The position numbers and the translations under genes are program-made. A DNA stretch of 9,844 nt from an uncultured Bacteroidales bacterium (GTDB lineage: Bacteria > Bacteroidota > Bacteroidia > Bacteroidales > UBA932), in contig CAKUYG010000070.1 in NCBI GenBank assembly GCA_934702165.1, positions 1-9,844 on the forward strand, read 5' to 3'. Under the pieces are notes generated by a model. It made no database searches and was not told the origin of the DNA. It was given only the letters and a program-made list of their open reading frames with translations. Shown in pieces: positions 1 through 6,478 of the stretch (its first letter is position 1; each line of letters begins with the position of its first letter).

Positions 1-2
1 CA

Positions 3-740
3 CCGGAAGCGCTAAGACAGGCTATTCGTCCGGATACCATATTGATTTCTGTGATGTTTGCGAATAATGAGATTGGCTCAATTCAGCCAATTAAGGAATT
101 ATGCGAGCGAGCACATGCAAAGGGGTGGTTGTTCCATACCGATGCAGTTCAGGCGGTTGGTCATATTGAAATTGATGTAAAAGATTTAGACGTTGATTTC
201 TTGACTGCATCTGCACACAAATTTAATGGTCCTAAAGGCATAGGATTTGTATATATAAAGAAAGGCACGCCAATTTATCCACTGTTGGAAGGTGGAAGCC
301 AAGAAAAAGGTGTTCGTGCAGGCACTGAAAATGTTGCGTCAATTGTTGGAATGGCAACTGCGCTAACAAATAATTGTAAGAATATACAAAGTTCTTTAAA
401 ACACCTAAAATACTTAGAAACCATTTTTTTTGATGAATTAAACGAACATGGTATCGATTTTGTCGTAAATGGCGGCGAAAATAAGTTGCCAGGGTTGATA
501 AGTATAAGTTTCAAAGATTCTGATGGTGAAATGCTTTTACACAGGCTGGACCTTATGGGGATAATAGTTTCCACAGGCGCGGCTTGTGACAGTAGAACAA
601 CTCAAATTTCGCACGTGTTAAGTTCCATTAAACTAGACAGTAAATACGCGGAAGGAACAATTCGCATTTCCTTAGGGAAATATAATACTGTTGAAGATGT
701 AAAAAAAATAGCTTTATCTATTGTGAAAATCTTGAAGTAG
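3..740 (+). CDS. Cysteine desulfurase, class V aminotransferase fold (5' truncated by window)
   Basis: A PLP-dependent enzyme of the NifS/IscS family, which takes sulfur from cysteine as an enzyme-bound persulfide and passes it to acceptors (Fe-S clusters, thio-modified tRNA or phosphorothioated DNA, depending on subfamily). The reading frame is open to the left edge, so the N-terminal third is missing; 245 residues are visible. Seen: the ANNEIGSIQPI block, HTDAVQAVGH, the PLP lysine in SAHKFNGPKG (Lys codon 219-221), the RAGTEN block, and the catalytic cysteine in STGAACDSRTTQISHVL (Cys codon 585-587). The loop reads STGAACDS rather than the housekeeping IscS SSGSACTS. That resembles DndA-like or accessory desulfurases, but the acceptor cannot be told without the upstream neighbours. 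It ends in its own terminator and is convergent with the next operon. The family is secure; the subfamily is open. Confidence 0.92.
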   Translation, partial: PEALRQAIRPDTILISVMFANNEIGSIQPIKELCERAHAKGWLFHTDAVQAVGHIEIDVKDLDVDFLTASAHKFNGPKGIGFVYIKKGTPIYPLLEGGSQEKGVRAGTENVASIVGMATALTNNCKNIQSSLKHLKYLETIFFDELNEHGIDFVVNGGENKLPGLISISFKDSDGEMLLHRLDLMGIIVSTGAACDSRTTQISHVLSSIKLDSKYAEGTIRISLGKYNTVEDVKKIALSIVKILK

Positions 741-755
741 AACAATAAAAAACGA

Positions 756-778
756 GTTGGTTAGTATCACTAGCCAAC
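756..778 (-). terminator. Terminator of the long minus-strand operon
   Basis: A nine-base-pair stem (756-764 with 770-778, one G-T wobble) with a 5-nt loop. Read on the minus strand it is followed by TCG and a T-rich run (746-753). It lies about 60 bases past the stop of the last minus-strand gene and so fits as the end of that operon. Confidence 0.7.
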
Positions 779-786
779 TGTAATTG

Positions 787-815
787 AAAGCCGAGAGTTT
801 TTGCTCCCGGCTTTT
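787..815 (+). terminator. Rho-independent terminator after the cysteine desulfurase
   Basis: An 11-position stem (787-797 with 804-814, one A-C mismatch) with loop TTTTTG, followed on the plus strand by TTTTCGTTT. It lies 46 bases after the desulfurase stop. Together with the hairpin at 756-778 it makes a convergent terminator pair. Confidence 0.7.
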
Positions 816-835
816 CGTTTGCTTTGAGGTGATTT

Positions 836-1150
836 TTAGTTGTTTGGAATATAGATTTTCTCACCGACTTTTACGGCTTTATAGGTTGTCCCGTCTATTG
901 TTTTTTCGAGATATTCGGGTTTACCTTCTGCATGAGCCCGTAAGATAAACTTATCGGGTTCTTCTTCGGTCAGTTTATCGATATTCACGTCGATAAACTG
1001 TTCATCGCTTGATACTTCGAGTATTTTTAGTCCGCGTTTGATTAAATCAGCGGAAAACTGCCAGAGCTTATCAAACATTCCGTATGTATCCATAATGATT
1101 GAAAAGTCTTTATTTGGTTCGTATGCGGTAATTCTAAAATATTTTGTCAT
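836..1150 (-). CDS. Uncharacterised 104-aa protein, last gene of the operon
   Basis: I do not recognise a named family. The protein begins MTKYFRITAYEP and contains a DTYGMFDKLWQFS stretch, an acidic middle (LTEEEPDKF) and a C-terminal piece, VGEKIYIPNN. No signal peptide or membrane segment is visible. The start at 1150 is well supported by an AAAGGAGA ribosome site 7 bases upstream. It lies 19 bases after the PcfJ-like gene and is followed by the operon terminator. Its position directly after a PcfK/PcfJ pair suggests a mobile-element function, but this is context only. Confidence 0.8.
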   Translation of the reverse strand: MTKYFRITAYEPNKDFSIIMDTYGMFDKLWQFSADLIKRGLKILEVSSDEQFIDVNIDKLTEEEPDKFILRAHAEGKPEYLEKTIDGTTYKAVKVGEKIYIPNN

Positions 1151-1169
1151 AATTGTTTCTCCTTTGCGG

Positions 1170-2486
1170 TTATGCCGCTATTTGTTTTAGTTTTCTGTTT
1201 GCGTAAGGTAGCCATTTCTTATTAACAAACTCCATTACGTTGTCATTAGGTGTGCTGTCGTGATCGCCGTAACATTGAAGCACCTTCTTATCTTTCAAAG
1301 AGTATTCAACCGTTACGAGCGGCTTTTCGGGCTCCTCTTTCATTCGGATAAAGAAAATAAGCGATTCTTCGCGTGCAAACTTTTGGTCGTAGCCCATACG
1401 TCCTACACAATGATGTAACAATTCGCCTTCGCGTATTAAGTCGGACGGTTTTTGCGCGATAATCGCTATATAGACGGACTTTTTATCATATTCAAGTCCT
1501 AAATACTTGCTTGCTACGGCGGCAAATTTGTCGTAAAACTCTTTGCGTTCCTGCTCGTCTTTCAATGCTTTTGCGGAACGATATTCGTCAATTCGTATAT
1601 CGTGCCAACGTTTGAAATCGTGGGGATAGCGGTTCTTTTTTTCGTTCATATCCAATCCGAGATATTGGCAAGCGTCGAGATAATCTCGATACGAATAAAA
1701 GTTAGTTTTCTGCTTTTCGATATAATCTAAAAACTTGTCAAGTTCGTTTTTTACAAGTGCTTTAACGTTATCGATGCGTTCCGAATGGTCGAATTGTATT
1801 TTTCGTTTCGCGAAATTATTAATTTCATATATAGGCTTTGAAGTTTTGTAAGCAGAAATGATTGAAGAAACGTAATAACCGGAATGCCTTATTTCTAACC
1901 TATTTGCCGCAAGCCATTTACGGAACTTTTTGTCTTTACCGCATAGCCGCAAAATTTGCGTTGACATTGCGATATTATGCAAACCGAGCTTGGTTAAGTA
2001 TTCGATTTGCGGAAACTTCTCGTAAAGTCGTAAGTATTTGAAAACCTCGATACCGGTGTACATATCAACGGCGCTATATTTATATTCGGGAAAATGCTGT
2101 AAAATATAATCACGATTGACTATCGGGGCATAAGGATCAAACAAATCGTCTGACGCCCAACCCCATTCTTTGCTTTCATACCAATCCGAACATTTTGAAA
2201 GTCCTTGTTCGTGCCAACCGACAGAATATCCTCCTATGTAGGTAAATTTTATGTCTTTGCCAAAGCATCTTTCAGAATGGACACCATGAACGACAACTGG
2301 CTTACAATACCATTGTTTTTTGTACTCTTTGACAGCTACCGTAACCTTGACAAGTTCACCGTCATTCTTAGTAAAATAAGCATAAAAGCGAGTCCTTCCA
2401 AGGCGCTCCGGTTTCAATGCGTTGTCGTATAGTTTTATCTTTTTCTGTATGTATTTCGGAATTGGTTTTATCTTTTCGATTTTCAT
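1170..2486 (-). CDS. PcfJ-like protein
   Basis: A PcfJ-like protein of 438 residues, a family named after a gene in the transfer region of enterococcal plasmid pCF10 and widespread in Bacillota conjugative elements; its biochemical role is not established. The recognisable core is C-terminal: LIREGELLHHCVG (HHCVG at residues 358-362), then ESLIFFIRMKEEPEKPLVTVEY, then QCYGDHDSTPN from residue 404. The N-terminal half is lysine- and aromatic-rich, with YLRLYEKFPQIEYLTKLGL at about residues 151-169, also usual in the family. The start is preceded by GAGGTGAG, and the gene begins 1 base after the stop of the PcfK-like gene, so the two are probably translationally coupled. The PcfK-PcfJ order is the conserved one. 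Confident for the family, uncertain for function. Confidence 0.88.
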   Translation of the reverse strand: MKIEKIKPIPKYIQKKIKLYDNALKPERLGRTRFYAYFTKNDGELVKVTVAVKEYKKQWYCKPVVVHGVHSERCFGKDIKFTYIGGYSVGWHEQGLSKCSDWYESKEWGWASDDLFDPYAPIVNRDYILQHFPEYKYSAVDMYTGIEVFKYLRLYEKFPQIEYLTKLGLHNIAMSTQILRLCGKDKKFRKWLAANRLEIRHSGYYVSSIISAYKTSKPIYEINNFAKRKIQFDHSERIDNVKALVKNELDKFLDYIEKQKTNFYSYRDYLDACQYLGLDMNEKKNRYPHDFKRWHDIRIDEYRSAKALKDEQERKEFYDKFAAVASKYLGLEYDKKSVYIAIIAQKPSDLIREGELLHHCVGRMGYDQKFAREESLIFFIRMKEEPEKPLVTVEYSLKDKKVLQCYGDHDSTPNDNVMEFVNKKWLPYANRKLKQIAA

Positions 2487-2487
2487 T

Positions 2488-3498
2488 TTATCTCACCTCA
2501 ACTTTGTTCCCGAACAGGGCAAATATCTCATTCGGAATAGTCTGTTTTTCTGTTGTTTCAAGTTCGTCAATGTCTTGCGGTTCGTATATATCACCGTCAA
2601 ATTCACGCATTTCTTCCTCGGACAATATTTCGCCCGTATCTTCGTCTATAAGTCGATTATCGATATGTAATAGGCTGGGAATAAACTGCGTATCGCGTTC
2701 GTTTTCGATGATGTAAAGGTCGTGTTTTTTGACAATTTTCGCAAAGTAATTTTCGGCAGCGTGGTAAGGAAAACCTATCATCGGAACACGTCCTTTCAAT
2801 CCTACGTCACGGCTTGTAATCGTGAGTTCCATTTCGTTTCCAAGCATTACTGCATTATCACCGAAAACCTCATAAAAATCTCCGAGTCGCAAAGCCACAA
2901 CCGCCGTAGGACGTTCGCTTTGATATAACTTGTAATCTTGGTAAATTCGATTGCCTTTCGGTTCTTCTTTAAGAGGCTCTACGGGTGTTATAATCGGCGT
3001 TTTGTTTTCTTCGAGTTCCTCATCATTTTCAACGCTTTCGGCAGTTAAAGGCTCGTTTGTGGGTTCTTTAACATCGTTTTCGTCGAATTTATCAAACAAC
3101 GAGAATTGCAAGCTTTGTTCTTTCGGCGGTTGTTTTTTTGTAACAACGGGCTTTGATTGCACAACCTTTTTCGACGCGGGTTTGTATTCTTCGCCGTCTA
3201 TGGTATAAAGTGTTTCTTCGATAGATTCTTCTTCAAAATAATGAATAGCCCAGCCATATACGGTAGCGTCATCGACGCATGCGGAATTAGCACCTTTTTC
3301 TGCAAGTTTTCTTGCTTCTTCACAAGCGTATTTCATAAAGCCTGAAAGCGTTTTTTTGTTGAGCAATGGATGTCCGTCTTTCTCAAACGGAGTACCATTG
3401 TTAATCTTGTTTGCAAGAGGTTCGCTTGCATTTTCTTGTAAATATGCAAGTATCATTTCTTCTTGCTTGTTTTTGGCTGTAAGGTTCAGTGTTATCAT
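2488..3498 (-). CDS. PcfK/AcrIIA9-like protein fused to MutS domain I
   Basis: A two-domain protein of 336 residues. Residues about 1-110 match the PcfK-like family, the same family to which the Cas9 inhibitor AcrIIA9 belongs (from memory): LANKINNGTPFEKDG, then SACVDDATVYGWAIHYFEEE. A Lys/Pro-rich linker leads to QFSLFDKF (131-138), which looks like a sliding-clamp binding motif. After an acidic stretch, residues about 186-268 are a clear MutS domain I: DYKLYQSERPTAVVALRLGDFYEVFGD, with the mismatch-wedge motif Phe208-Tyr-Glu210, then ELTITSRDVG, RVPMIGFPYHAAENYFAKIVKK. No MutS connector, lever, clamp or ATPase domain follows; the protein ends with about 68 acidic residues. The ATG at 3498 is preferred over a TTG at 3507 because AAGGAG lies about 9 bases before the ATG and abuts the TTG. 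It is coupled to the PcfJ-like gene downstream. Domain calls are confident; inhibition of Cas9 by this protein is untested. Confidence 0.87.
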   Translation of the reverse strand: MITLNLTAKNKQEEMILAYLQENASEPLANKINNGTPFEKDGHPLLNKKTLSGFMKYACEEARKLAEKGANSACVDDATVYGWAIHYFEEESIEETLYTIDGEEYKPASKKVVQSKPVVTKKQPPKEQSLQFSLFDKFDENDVKEPTNEPLTAESVENDEELEENKTPIITPVEPLKEEPKGNRIYQDYKLYQSERPTAVVALRLGDFYEVFGDNAVMLGNEMELTITSRDVGLKGRVPMIGFPYHAAENYFAKIVKKHDLYIIENERDTQFIPSLLHIDNRLIDEDTGEILSEEEMREFDGDIYEPQDIDELETTEKQTIPNEIFALFGNKVEVR

Positions 3499-3536
3499 TG
3501 TTTTCAACTCCTTGTAGAATTAAAAGAAAGGTCGTC

Positions 3537-3773
3537 TTAAAACGGACAACCTTTCCAAAGCGTTTTGTATTCGATATATGTTTTGATAGGGATTACAACC
3601 CATACGACGTTTGTTATTGGCTTTCTTGTTTTTCTGTCCGGCGGTGAATGTGTTTCATACCAACGAACTTCCCAAAAAGCCAAATCGTAGGAATTGGTTA
3701 CAAGGTAAATTTTTAACTTTCGTTTGCCGTGTTGTTTGTAGCAAACTTTATAACCGTATTTGCTTTCAGTCAT
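3537..3773 (-). CDS. Uncharacterised 78-aa basic protein
   Basis: A small Lys/Arg- and aromatic-rich protein starting MTESKYGYKVCYKQHGKRKL, with a mid-section LAFWEVRWYETHSPPDRKTRK and an end LWKGCPF. The YGYKVCYKQ...KLKIYLVTN pattern reminds me of short uncharacterised proteins of clostridial conjugative elements, but I cannot name a domain. The start overlaps the stop of the preceding gene as ATGA (3770-3773), so translation is probably by re-initiation. The basic charge would suit nucleic-acid contact, which is inference only. Confidence 0.8.
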   Translation of the reverse strand: MTESKYGYKVCYKQHGKRKLKIYLVTNSYDLAFWEVRWYETHSPPDRKTRKPITNVVWVVIPIKTYIEYKTLWKGCPF

Positions 3774-4309
3774 AAGCCGTAAACCCTTTTCGCAAGTCTT
3801 GGCAAAGCCGAAAAGAAGTTACAGTTCATAATCGTTGAATGCAACTTCCTATCGTGAGCAAAATAGTTTCTATCGGCGTATTCATAGCCTTGTCTTGTAA
3901 GACGTTTTAATTCGTAATGATCGCTGCCGTCGTGGTGGTATCCTTCGATGATAAGGTGTCCGTTACGGTCAATCACTTTGATATTATCGAGGTGCTGTAT
4001 CATAGACTGAAAATCTCGGTAGCAAGAAATGAATTTGCCACCCTCAACGTTTCCGTTCCATCTTCCGCAAGTGCCTGTCATAAGGTAATAGCGAGTTTTG
4101 AAACTGTTTTCGAGAGCGTCTTTCAAATCTCGCCACGTTTCTTGGTTCTGAAAGTCAATTTCTTTGTAGACTTCATCGTCGGGGATGTTTTCTTTGCAAG
4201 CCCAACCGTTTTCGTCGGCATAAACAGCAAAGAGAAAATCCCTTGTTTCATCGAATTTTTTGTAATTTTCGGTATCGTCGTAAAGCACGACTTCTTTTAT
4301 CTTTTTCAT
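3770..4309 (-). CDS. Uncharacterised 179-aa protein
   Basis: No named domain recognised. The N-terminal third is acidic (DETRDFLFAVYADENGW, IPDDEVYKEIDF). The middle carries YYLMTGTCGRWNGNVEGG and the C-terminal half IIEGYHHDGSDHYELKRL followed by GYEYADRNYF. The HHDGSDHYELK block with the preceding TGTxGRW block resembles uncharacterised phage and element proteins that I have seen in similar clusters, without known activity. The start is supported by AAGGAGA several bases upstream of 4309. Its stop overlaps the next start by 4 bases (ATGA). No membrane segment or signal peptide. Confidence 0.85.
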   Translation of the reverse strand: MKKIKEVVLYDDTENYKKFDETRDFLFAVYADENGWACKENIPDDEVYKEIDFQNQETWRDLKDALENSFKTRYYLMTGTCGRWNGNVEGGKFISCYRDFQSMIQHLDNIKVIDRNGHLIIEGYHHDGSDHYELKRLTRQGYEYADRNYFAHDRKLHSTIMNCNFFSALPRLAKRVYGL

Positions 4310-4320
4310 TTGTGTTCTCC

Positions 4321-4497
4321 TTAAAAAAGTTTTGAGATAACTATCTTCTTATACTGCAAGCCATTATCCCGTCTGAATTTGCTTACAGCCTGTTTTAATG
4401 TGTAAAACACATAAGATTGCGAAACGTGAGTTTCTTCGTCGTAGTAGTCAAATACGAGCGTTCCGAAGTGGTTGTAATGGTAGAAGATGTATCTCAT
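4321..4497 (-). CDS. Uncharacterised 58-aa aromatic-rich protein
   Basis: A short gene that a 60-codon cutoff would miss. Translation starts MRYIFYHYNHFGTLVFDYY and ends KKIVISKLF, with many Tyr and Phe residues and a basic C-terminal half. Three points support it as real: an AGGAGA site 8 bases before the ATG, an ATGA overlap with the stop of the upstream gene (4494-4497), and exact filling of what would otherwise be the only large hole in the operon, ending 11 bases before the next start. No domain recognised. Confidence 0.78.
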   Translation of the reverse strand: MRYIFYHYNHFGTLVFDYYDEETHVSQSYVFYTLKQAVSKFRRDNGLQYKKIVISKLF

Positions 4498-4679
4498 TTA
4501 TCGACTCTCCTGTAAACGTCGTCAACATAGAACTGACAAACAAACCAATTAAAAAGGGCGTGACATTTCACACCCTTATAATCGACTATGTAATCATTGT
4601 TTCCGACTTCTTCTAAGACGGTTATTTCCGCCATCTCGCCGTTAAGCGAGTGAATATGTGCTATTGCTTTATAACTCAT
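4494..4679 (-). CDS. Uncharacterised 61-aa protein
   Basis: A small protein with the pattern ITVLEEVGNNDYIVDYKGVKC, then ALFNWFVCQFYVDDVY near the C-terminus. I associate the last pattern with short hypothetical proteins in clostridial mobile elements, but no function is known to me. The start lies inside the end of the upstream gene (11-base overlap, 4669-4679), and the stop overlaps the next start as ATGA, so it sits in a run of coupled genes. No membrane segment. Confidence 0.78.
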   Translation of the reverse strand: MSYKAIAHIHSLNGEMAEITVLEEVGNNDYIVDYKGVKCHALFNWFVCQFYVDDVYRRVDK

Positions 4680-4986
4680 TTGAGTCTACCTCCAAAATAC
4701 GTAATTCAAGGAACTCGTGCAGATACCAGTCAAGTTTGCAAGAGAGATTCCACCAGAGTTCGTGTTCTTCGCCGTCGGTAAAAGTTTCGTTGCAATCCAA
4801 TTCATAGTTCTTTTGCAATTTATCGTTTTCAAAAGCGTTTCCAGCCCAACTTATTTCGGTGTTCTTTTCGTTTTTGATAATCTCATTAAAGCGTTCAACG
4901 GCTTTTTCATAAGTGGAAAAGGCTTGTGTGTCTACGCCATCGCAATCATCTGTGCAATATTGAAATAAAACAAGATAAATTTTCAT
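4669..4986 (-). CDS. Uncharacterised 105-aa acidic protein
   Basis: No family recognised. Begins MKIYLVLFQYCTDDCDGVDT, followed by a helical stretch (STYEKAVERFNEIIKNEKN) and an acidic, Trp-containing C-terminus (DGEEHELWWNLSCKLDWYLHE is the densest part). By hand count about 24 acidic against 9 basic residues. The strong acidity, next to a DNA-mimic gene in the same operon, makes a protein or DNA-binding-protein inhibitor conceivable, but this is inference from charge and neighbours only. Start at 4986 has GTGAGGTGA five bases upstream and lies just after the stop of the preceding gene. Confidence 0.8.
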   Translation of the reverse strand: MKIYLVLFQYCTDDCDGVDTQAFSTYEKAVERFNEIIKNEKNTEISWAGNAFENDKLQKNYELDCNETFTDGEEHELWWNLSCKLDWYLHEFLELRILEVDSNEL

Positions 4987-4995
4987 ATTTTCACC

Positions 4996-5409
4996 TCACG
5001 CAACTCTTTTAATTCCGCCGCCGAACGAGCGAATACCGATTGTACCGAACTCTGAGCAAAAGTCATCGGTTTTGTTCCAAACGTAAGCATAGGCATAAAA
5101 CATATTGCCTTGCGGATAAAGCATTTCATCCCATTCTTCTTCGTAGTCGGGTATGTAGAGGAAGTCGTAACATTCACCAAATTCGGTATATTCGTGTGTT
5201 ACGGCATATACAAGCACGTTGTGTTTTTCTTCAAATTCTTTGATTTTAGCCATGAGTTCCGGCTCTTGGTAAGCCCAAAATCCGCCAAAGTTTTCGTAGT
5301 AACAAACGCTGTTTTTATCTTTGAAACCTTTGATGTAGGGCTTGTAAATGTCTAATTTGTTCATAAATTCGATTGCTTTTTGTTTTTTGTTTTCTATTGT
5401 AATATTCAT
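4996..5409 (-). CDS. Uncharacterised 137-aa protein
   Basis: No named domain recognised. Residues 1-30 are lysine-rich (MNITIENKKQKAIEFMNKL), followed by an aromatic, acidic body with CYYENFGGFWAYQEPEL, FLYIPDYEEEWDEM and GNMFYAYAYVWN. The last 20 residues are Gly-rich (FGTIGIRSFGGGIKRVA). It is soluble by appearance. AAGGAG lies 10 bases before the ATG at 5409; the next gene starts 10 bases after its stop. A second, out-of-frame reading of the same stretch on the same strand is judged a shadow. Confidence 0.82.
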   Translation of the reverse strand: MNITIENKKQKAIEFMNKLDIYKPYIKGFKDKNSVCYYENFGGFWAYQEPELMAKIKEFEEKHNVLVYAVTHEYTEFGECYDFLYIPDYEEEWDEMLYPQGNMFYAYAYVWNKTDDFCSEFGTIGIRSFGGGIKRVA

Positions 5410-5423
5410 AGTTTTTTAACTCC

Positions 5424-5972
5424 TTATTGTATTTCGATTAAGCCGTCGCTGTATTCTTGCAAATATTCTTCGCCGCAGTATCTTCCGTAACGTTCAAGGT
5501 CGATAAAGTCTAAAATGTGGTCGGGTATCTGATAACCGCAACAGTCAAGCATTTCTTTGCCGTAATCTTCCCAACTGTAACCGCTCCAAAGATTTATGTC
5601 GTCATCCCAATGTTCGCCGTGAGATTTAACTTTTTCTTCAAAATCGTCGTAATCACGAACTTCGAGATAAGCAGAAAAGACTTTATATTTGTAATCGTTG
5701 TCCAGAACGCCTGATTCTTTCAGCGTATTAAACAACGTTTCGGGGTTGACGTAATCCCAATTCACAGAACGGTCTTCGATACCTTCGACGTCTTGTATAA
5801 ACAGTTCTTCGTCGATACCGTCAAGTTCAAAGCCTTCTTTTTTGAGTTCTTCTACGATTTCGTCCCAATCGGAATAATCCGATAGGTCAAGCCAATTCGA
5901 GCCTAACGCTCGCTCATTGCATTCGTTGTATGAGCCCCAAGAGCCTATAACAATACTGACATTTCCTTTCAT
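5424..5972 (-). CDS. ardA: ArdA-type antirestriction protein
   Basis: ArdA proteins are acidic, elongated dimers that mimic B-form DNA and block type I restriction enzymes, protecting an incoming element from host restriction. This 182-residue protein has the usual length. It has the family's landmarks: an N-terminal strand and GSYNECNERALGSNWLDL, the EELKKEGFELD / EELFIQDVEG segment, a helical middle, and the C-terminal IPDHILDFIDLERYGRYCGEEY block. By hand count about 47 Asp/Glu against about 14 Lys/Arg, as expected of a DNA mimic. GAGGT lies about 9 bases before the ATG, within the end of the upstream gene; only 1 base separates the two genes. Third gene of the operon, so expressed early on entry if the operon is read from its first promoter (inference). 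Confidence 0.85.
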   Translation of the reverse strand: MKGNVSIVIGSWGSYNECNERALGSNWLDLSDYSDWDEIVEELKKEGFELDGIDEELFIQDVEGIEDRSVNWDYVNPETLFNTLKESGVLDNDYKYKVFSAYLEVRDYDDFEEKVKSHGEHWDDDINLWSGYSWEDYGKEMLDCCGYQIPDHILDFIDLERYGRYCGEEYLQEYSDGLIEIQ

Positions 5973-5973
5973 T

Positions 5974-6180
5974 TCACATTACCTCAAAATCTTCGATATA
6001 AATTCTTTCGTAATTGCAACCGTATTCAAAATACTTGCCGTTTTCGTCTTCGTATAAGTCGTAAGTTAAAACGCTTATTTTGCCGCGATTCGTAACAGCA
6101 AGTTGAACTTCCTTTTCGGTTGTATAGACAATATTGAAAGTGATGTATGTTTCACCGTCAAAGTGTTGATATTCAGCCAT
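5974..6180 (-). CDS. Uncharacterised 68-aa acidic protein
   Basis: No family recognised. Begins MAEYQHFDGETYITFNIVY and ends YERIYIEDFEVM, with a predicted beta-rich, Tyr-rich composition and a net negative charge (about 14 acidic, 5 basic residues). AAGGAGA stands about 6 bases before the start. It is the gene immediately before ardA and its last codons contain the ardA ribosome binding site, so the two are co-translated. Confidence 0.78.
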   Translation of the reverse strand: MAEYQHFDGETYITFNIVYTTEKEVQLAVTNRGKISVLTYDLYEDENGKYFEYGCNYERIYIEDFEVM

Positions 6181-6191
6181 TTTCTTTCTCC

Positions 6192-6464
6192 TTATACCGC
6201 TTTATACCATACCGAGTATTCAACTTCGATATCGTTGCCTTCGTATTCGTAATACATTGTTACGTAACCTTTGAACTCGTTTTCTTTACCGAGTATCGGG
6301 TGACAATGCTGTTCAACTTCATCAAATGCTCTCGTATAAGGTTTGCCTGTTTTTGAAACGCACCTGCATAGCAACGTTCCTTCGTCGTTAAGAAATCCGA
6401 GACCGGAAATCTTGTTGTCAGAGTCGCCTCTGACTTTCTTGATTGAGTAAACAACTTTTTTCAT
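6192..6464 (-). CDS. Uncharacterised 90-aa protein, first gene of the operon
   Basis: No family recognised. The frame is open up to an ATG at 6533 (113 aa), but the ATG at 6464 is preferred. It gives MKKVVYSIKKVRGDSDNK and has a strong GGAGGT at 6481-6476, 11 bases upstream (a longer spacing than usual), whereas the ATG at 6533 has no ribosome site. Also, the extra N-terminal codons fall in a stretch that recurs, inverted, in non-coding DNA at 6682-6740, so that stretch is probably leader rather than protein. Later motifs: GTLLCRCVSKTGKPYTRAFDE and a C-terminal EYEGNDIEVEYSVWY. Eleven bases separate it from the next gene. Confidence 0.72.
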   Translation of the reverse strand: MKKVVYSIKKVRGDSDNKISGLGFLNDEGTLLCRCVSKTGKPYTRAFDEVEQHCHPILGKENEFKGYVTMYYEYEGNDIEVEYSVWYKAV

Positions 6465-6478
6465 TTTTCTGGAATACC

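Noticed and set aside
2417..3345. Plus-strand open frames antisense to the PcfK and PcfJ genes
   Set aside because: Ser/Phe-rich translations typical of antisense shadow; no ribosome sites, and overlap with well-supported genes.
3499..3507. TTG start giving three extra residues on the PcfK-MutS protein
   Set aside because: AAGGAG abuts the TTG but is correctly spaced for the ATG at 3498.
4983..5180. Second minus-strand frame within the 137-aa gene
   Set aside because: Lies in another frame of a supported gene, with unnatural composition and no start signal.
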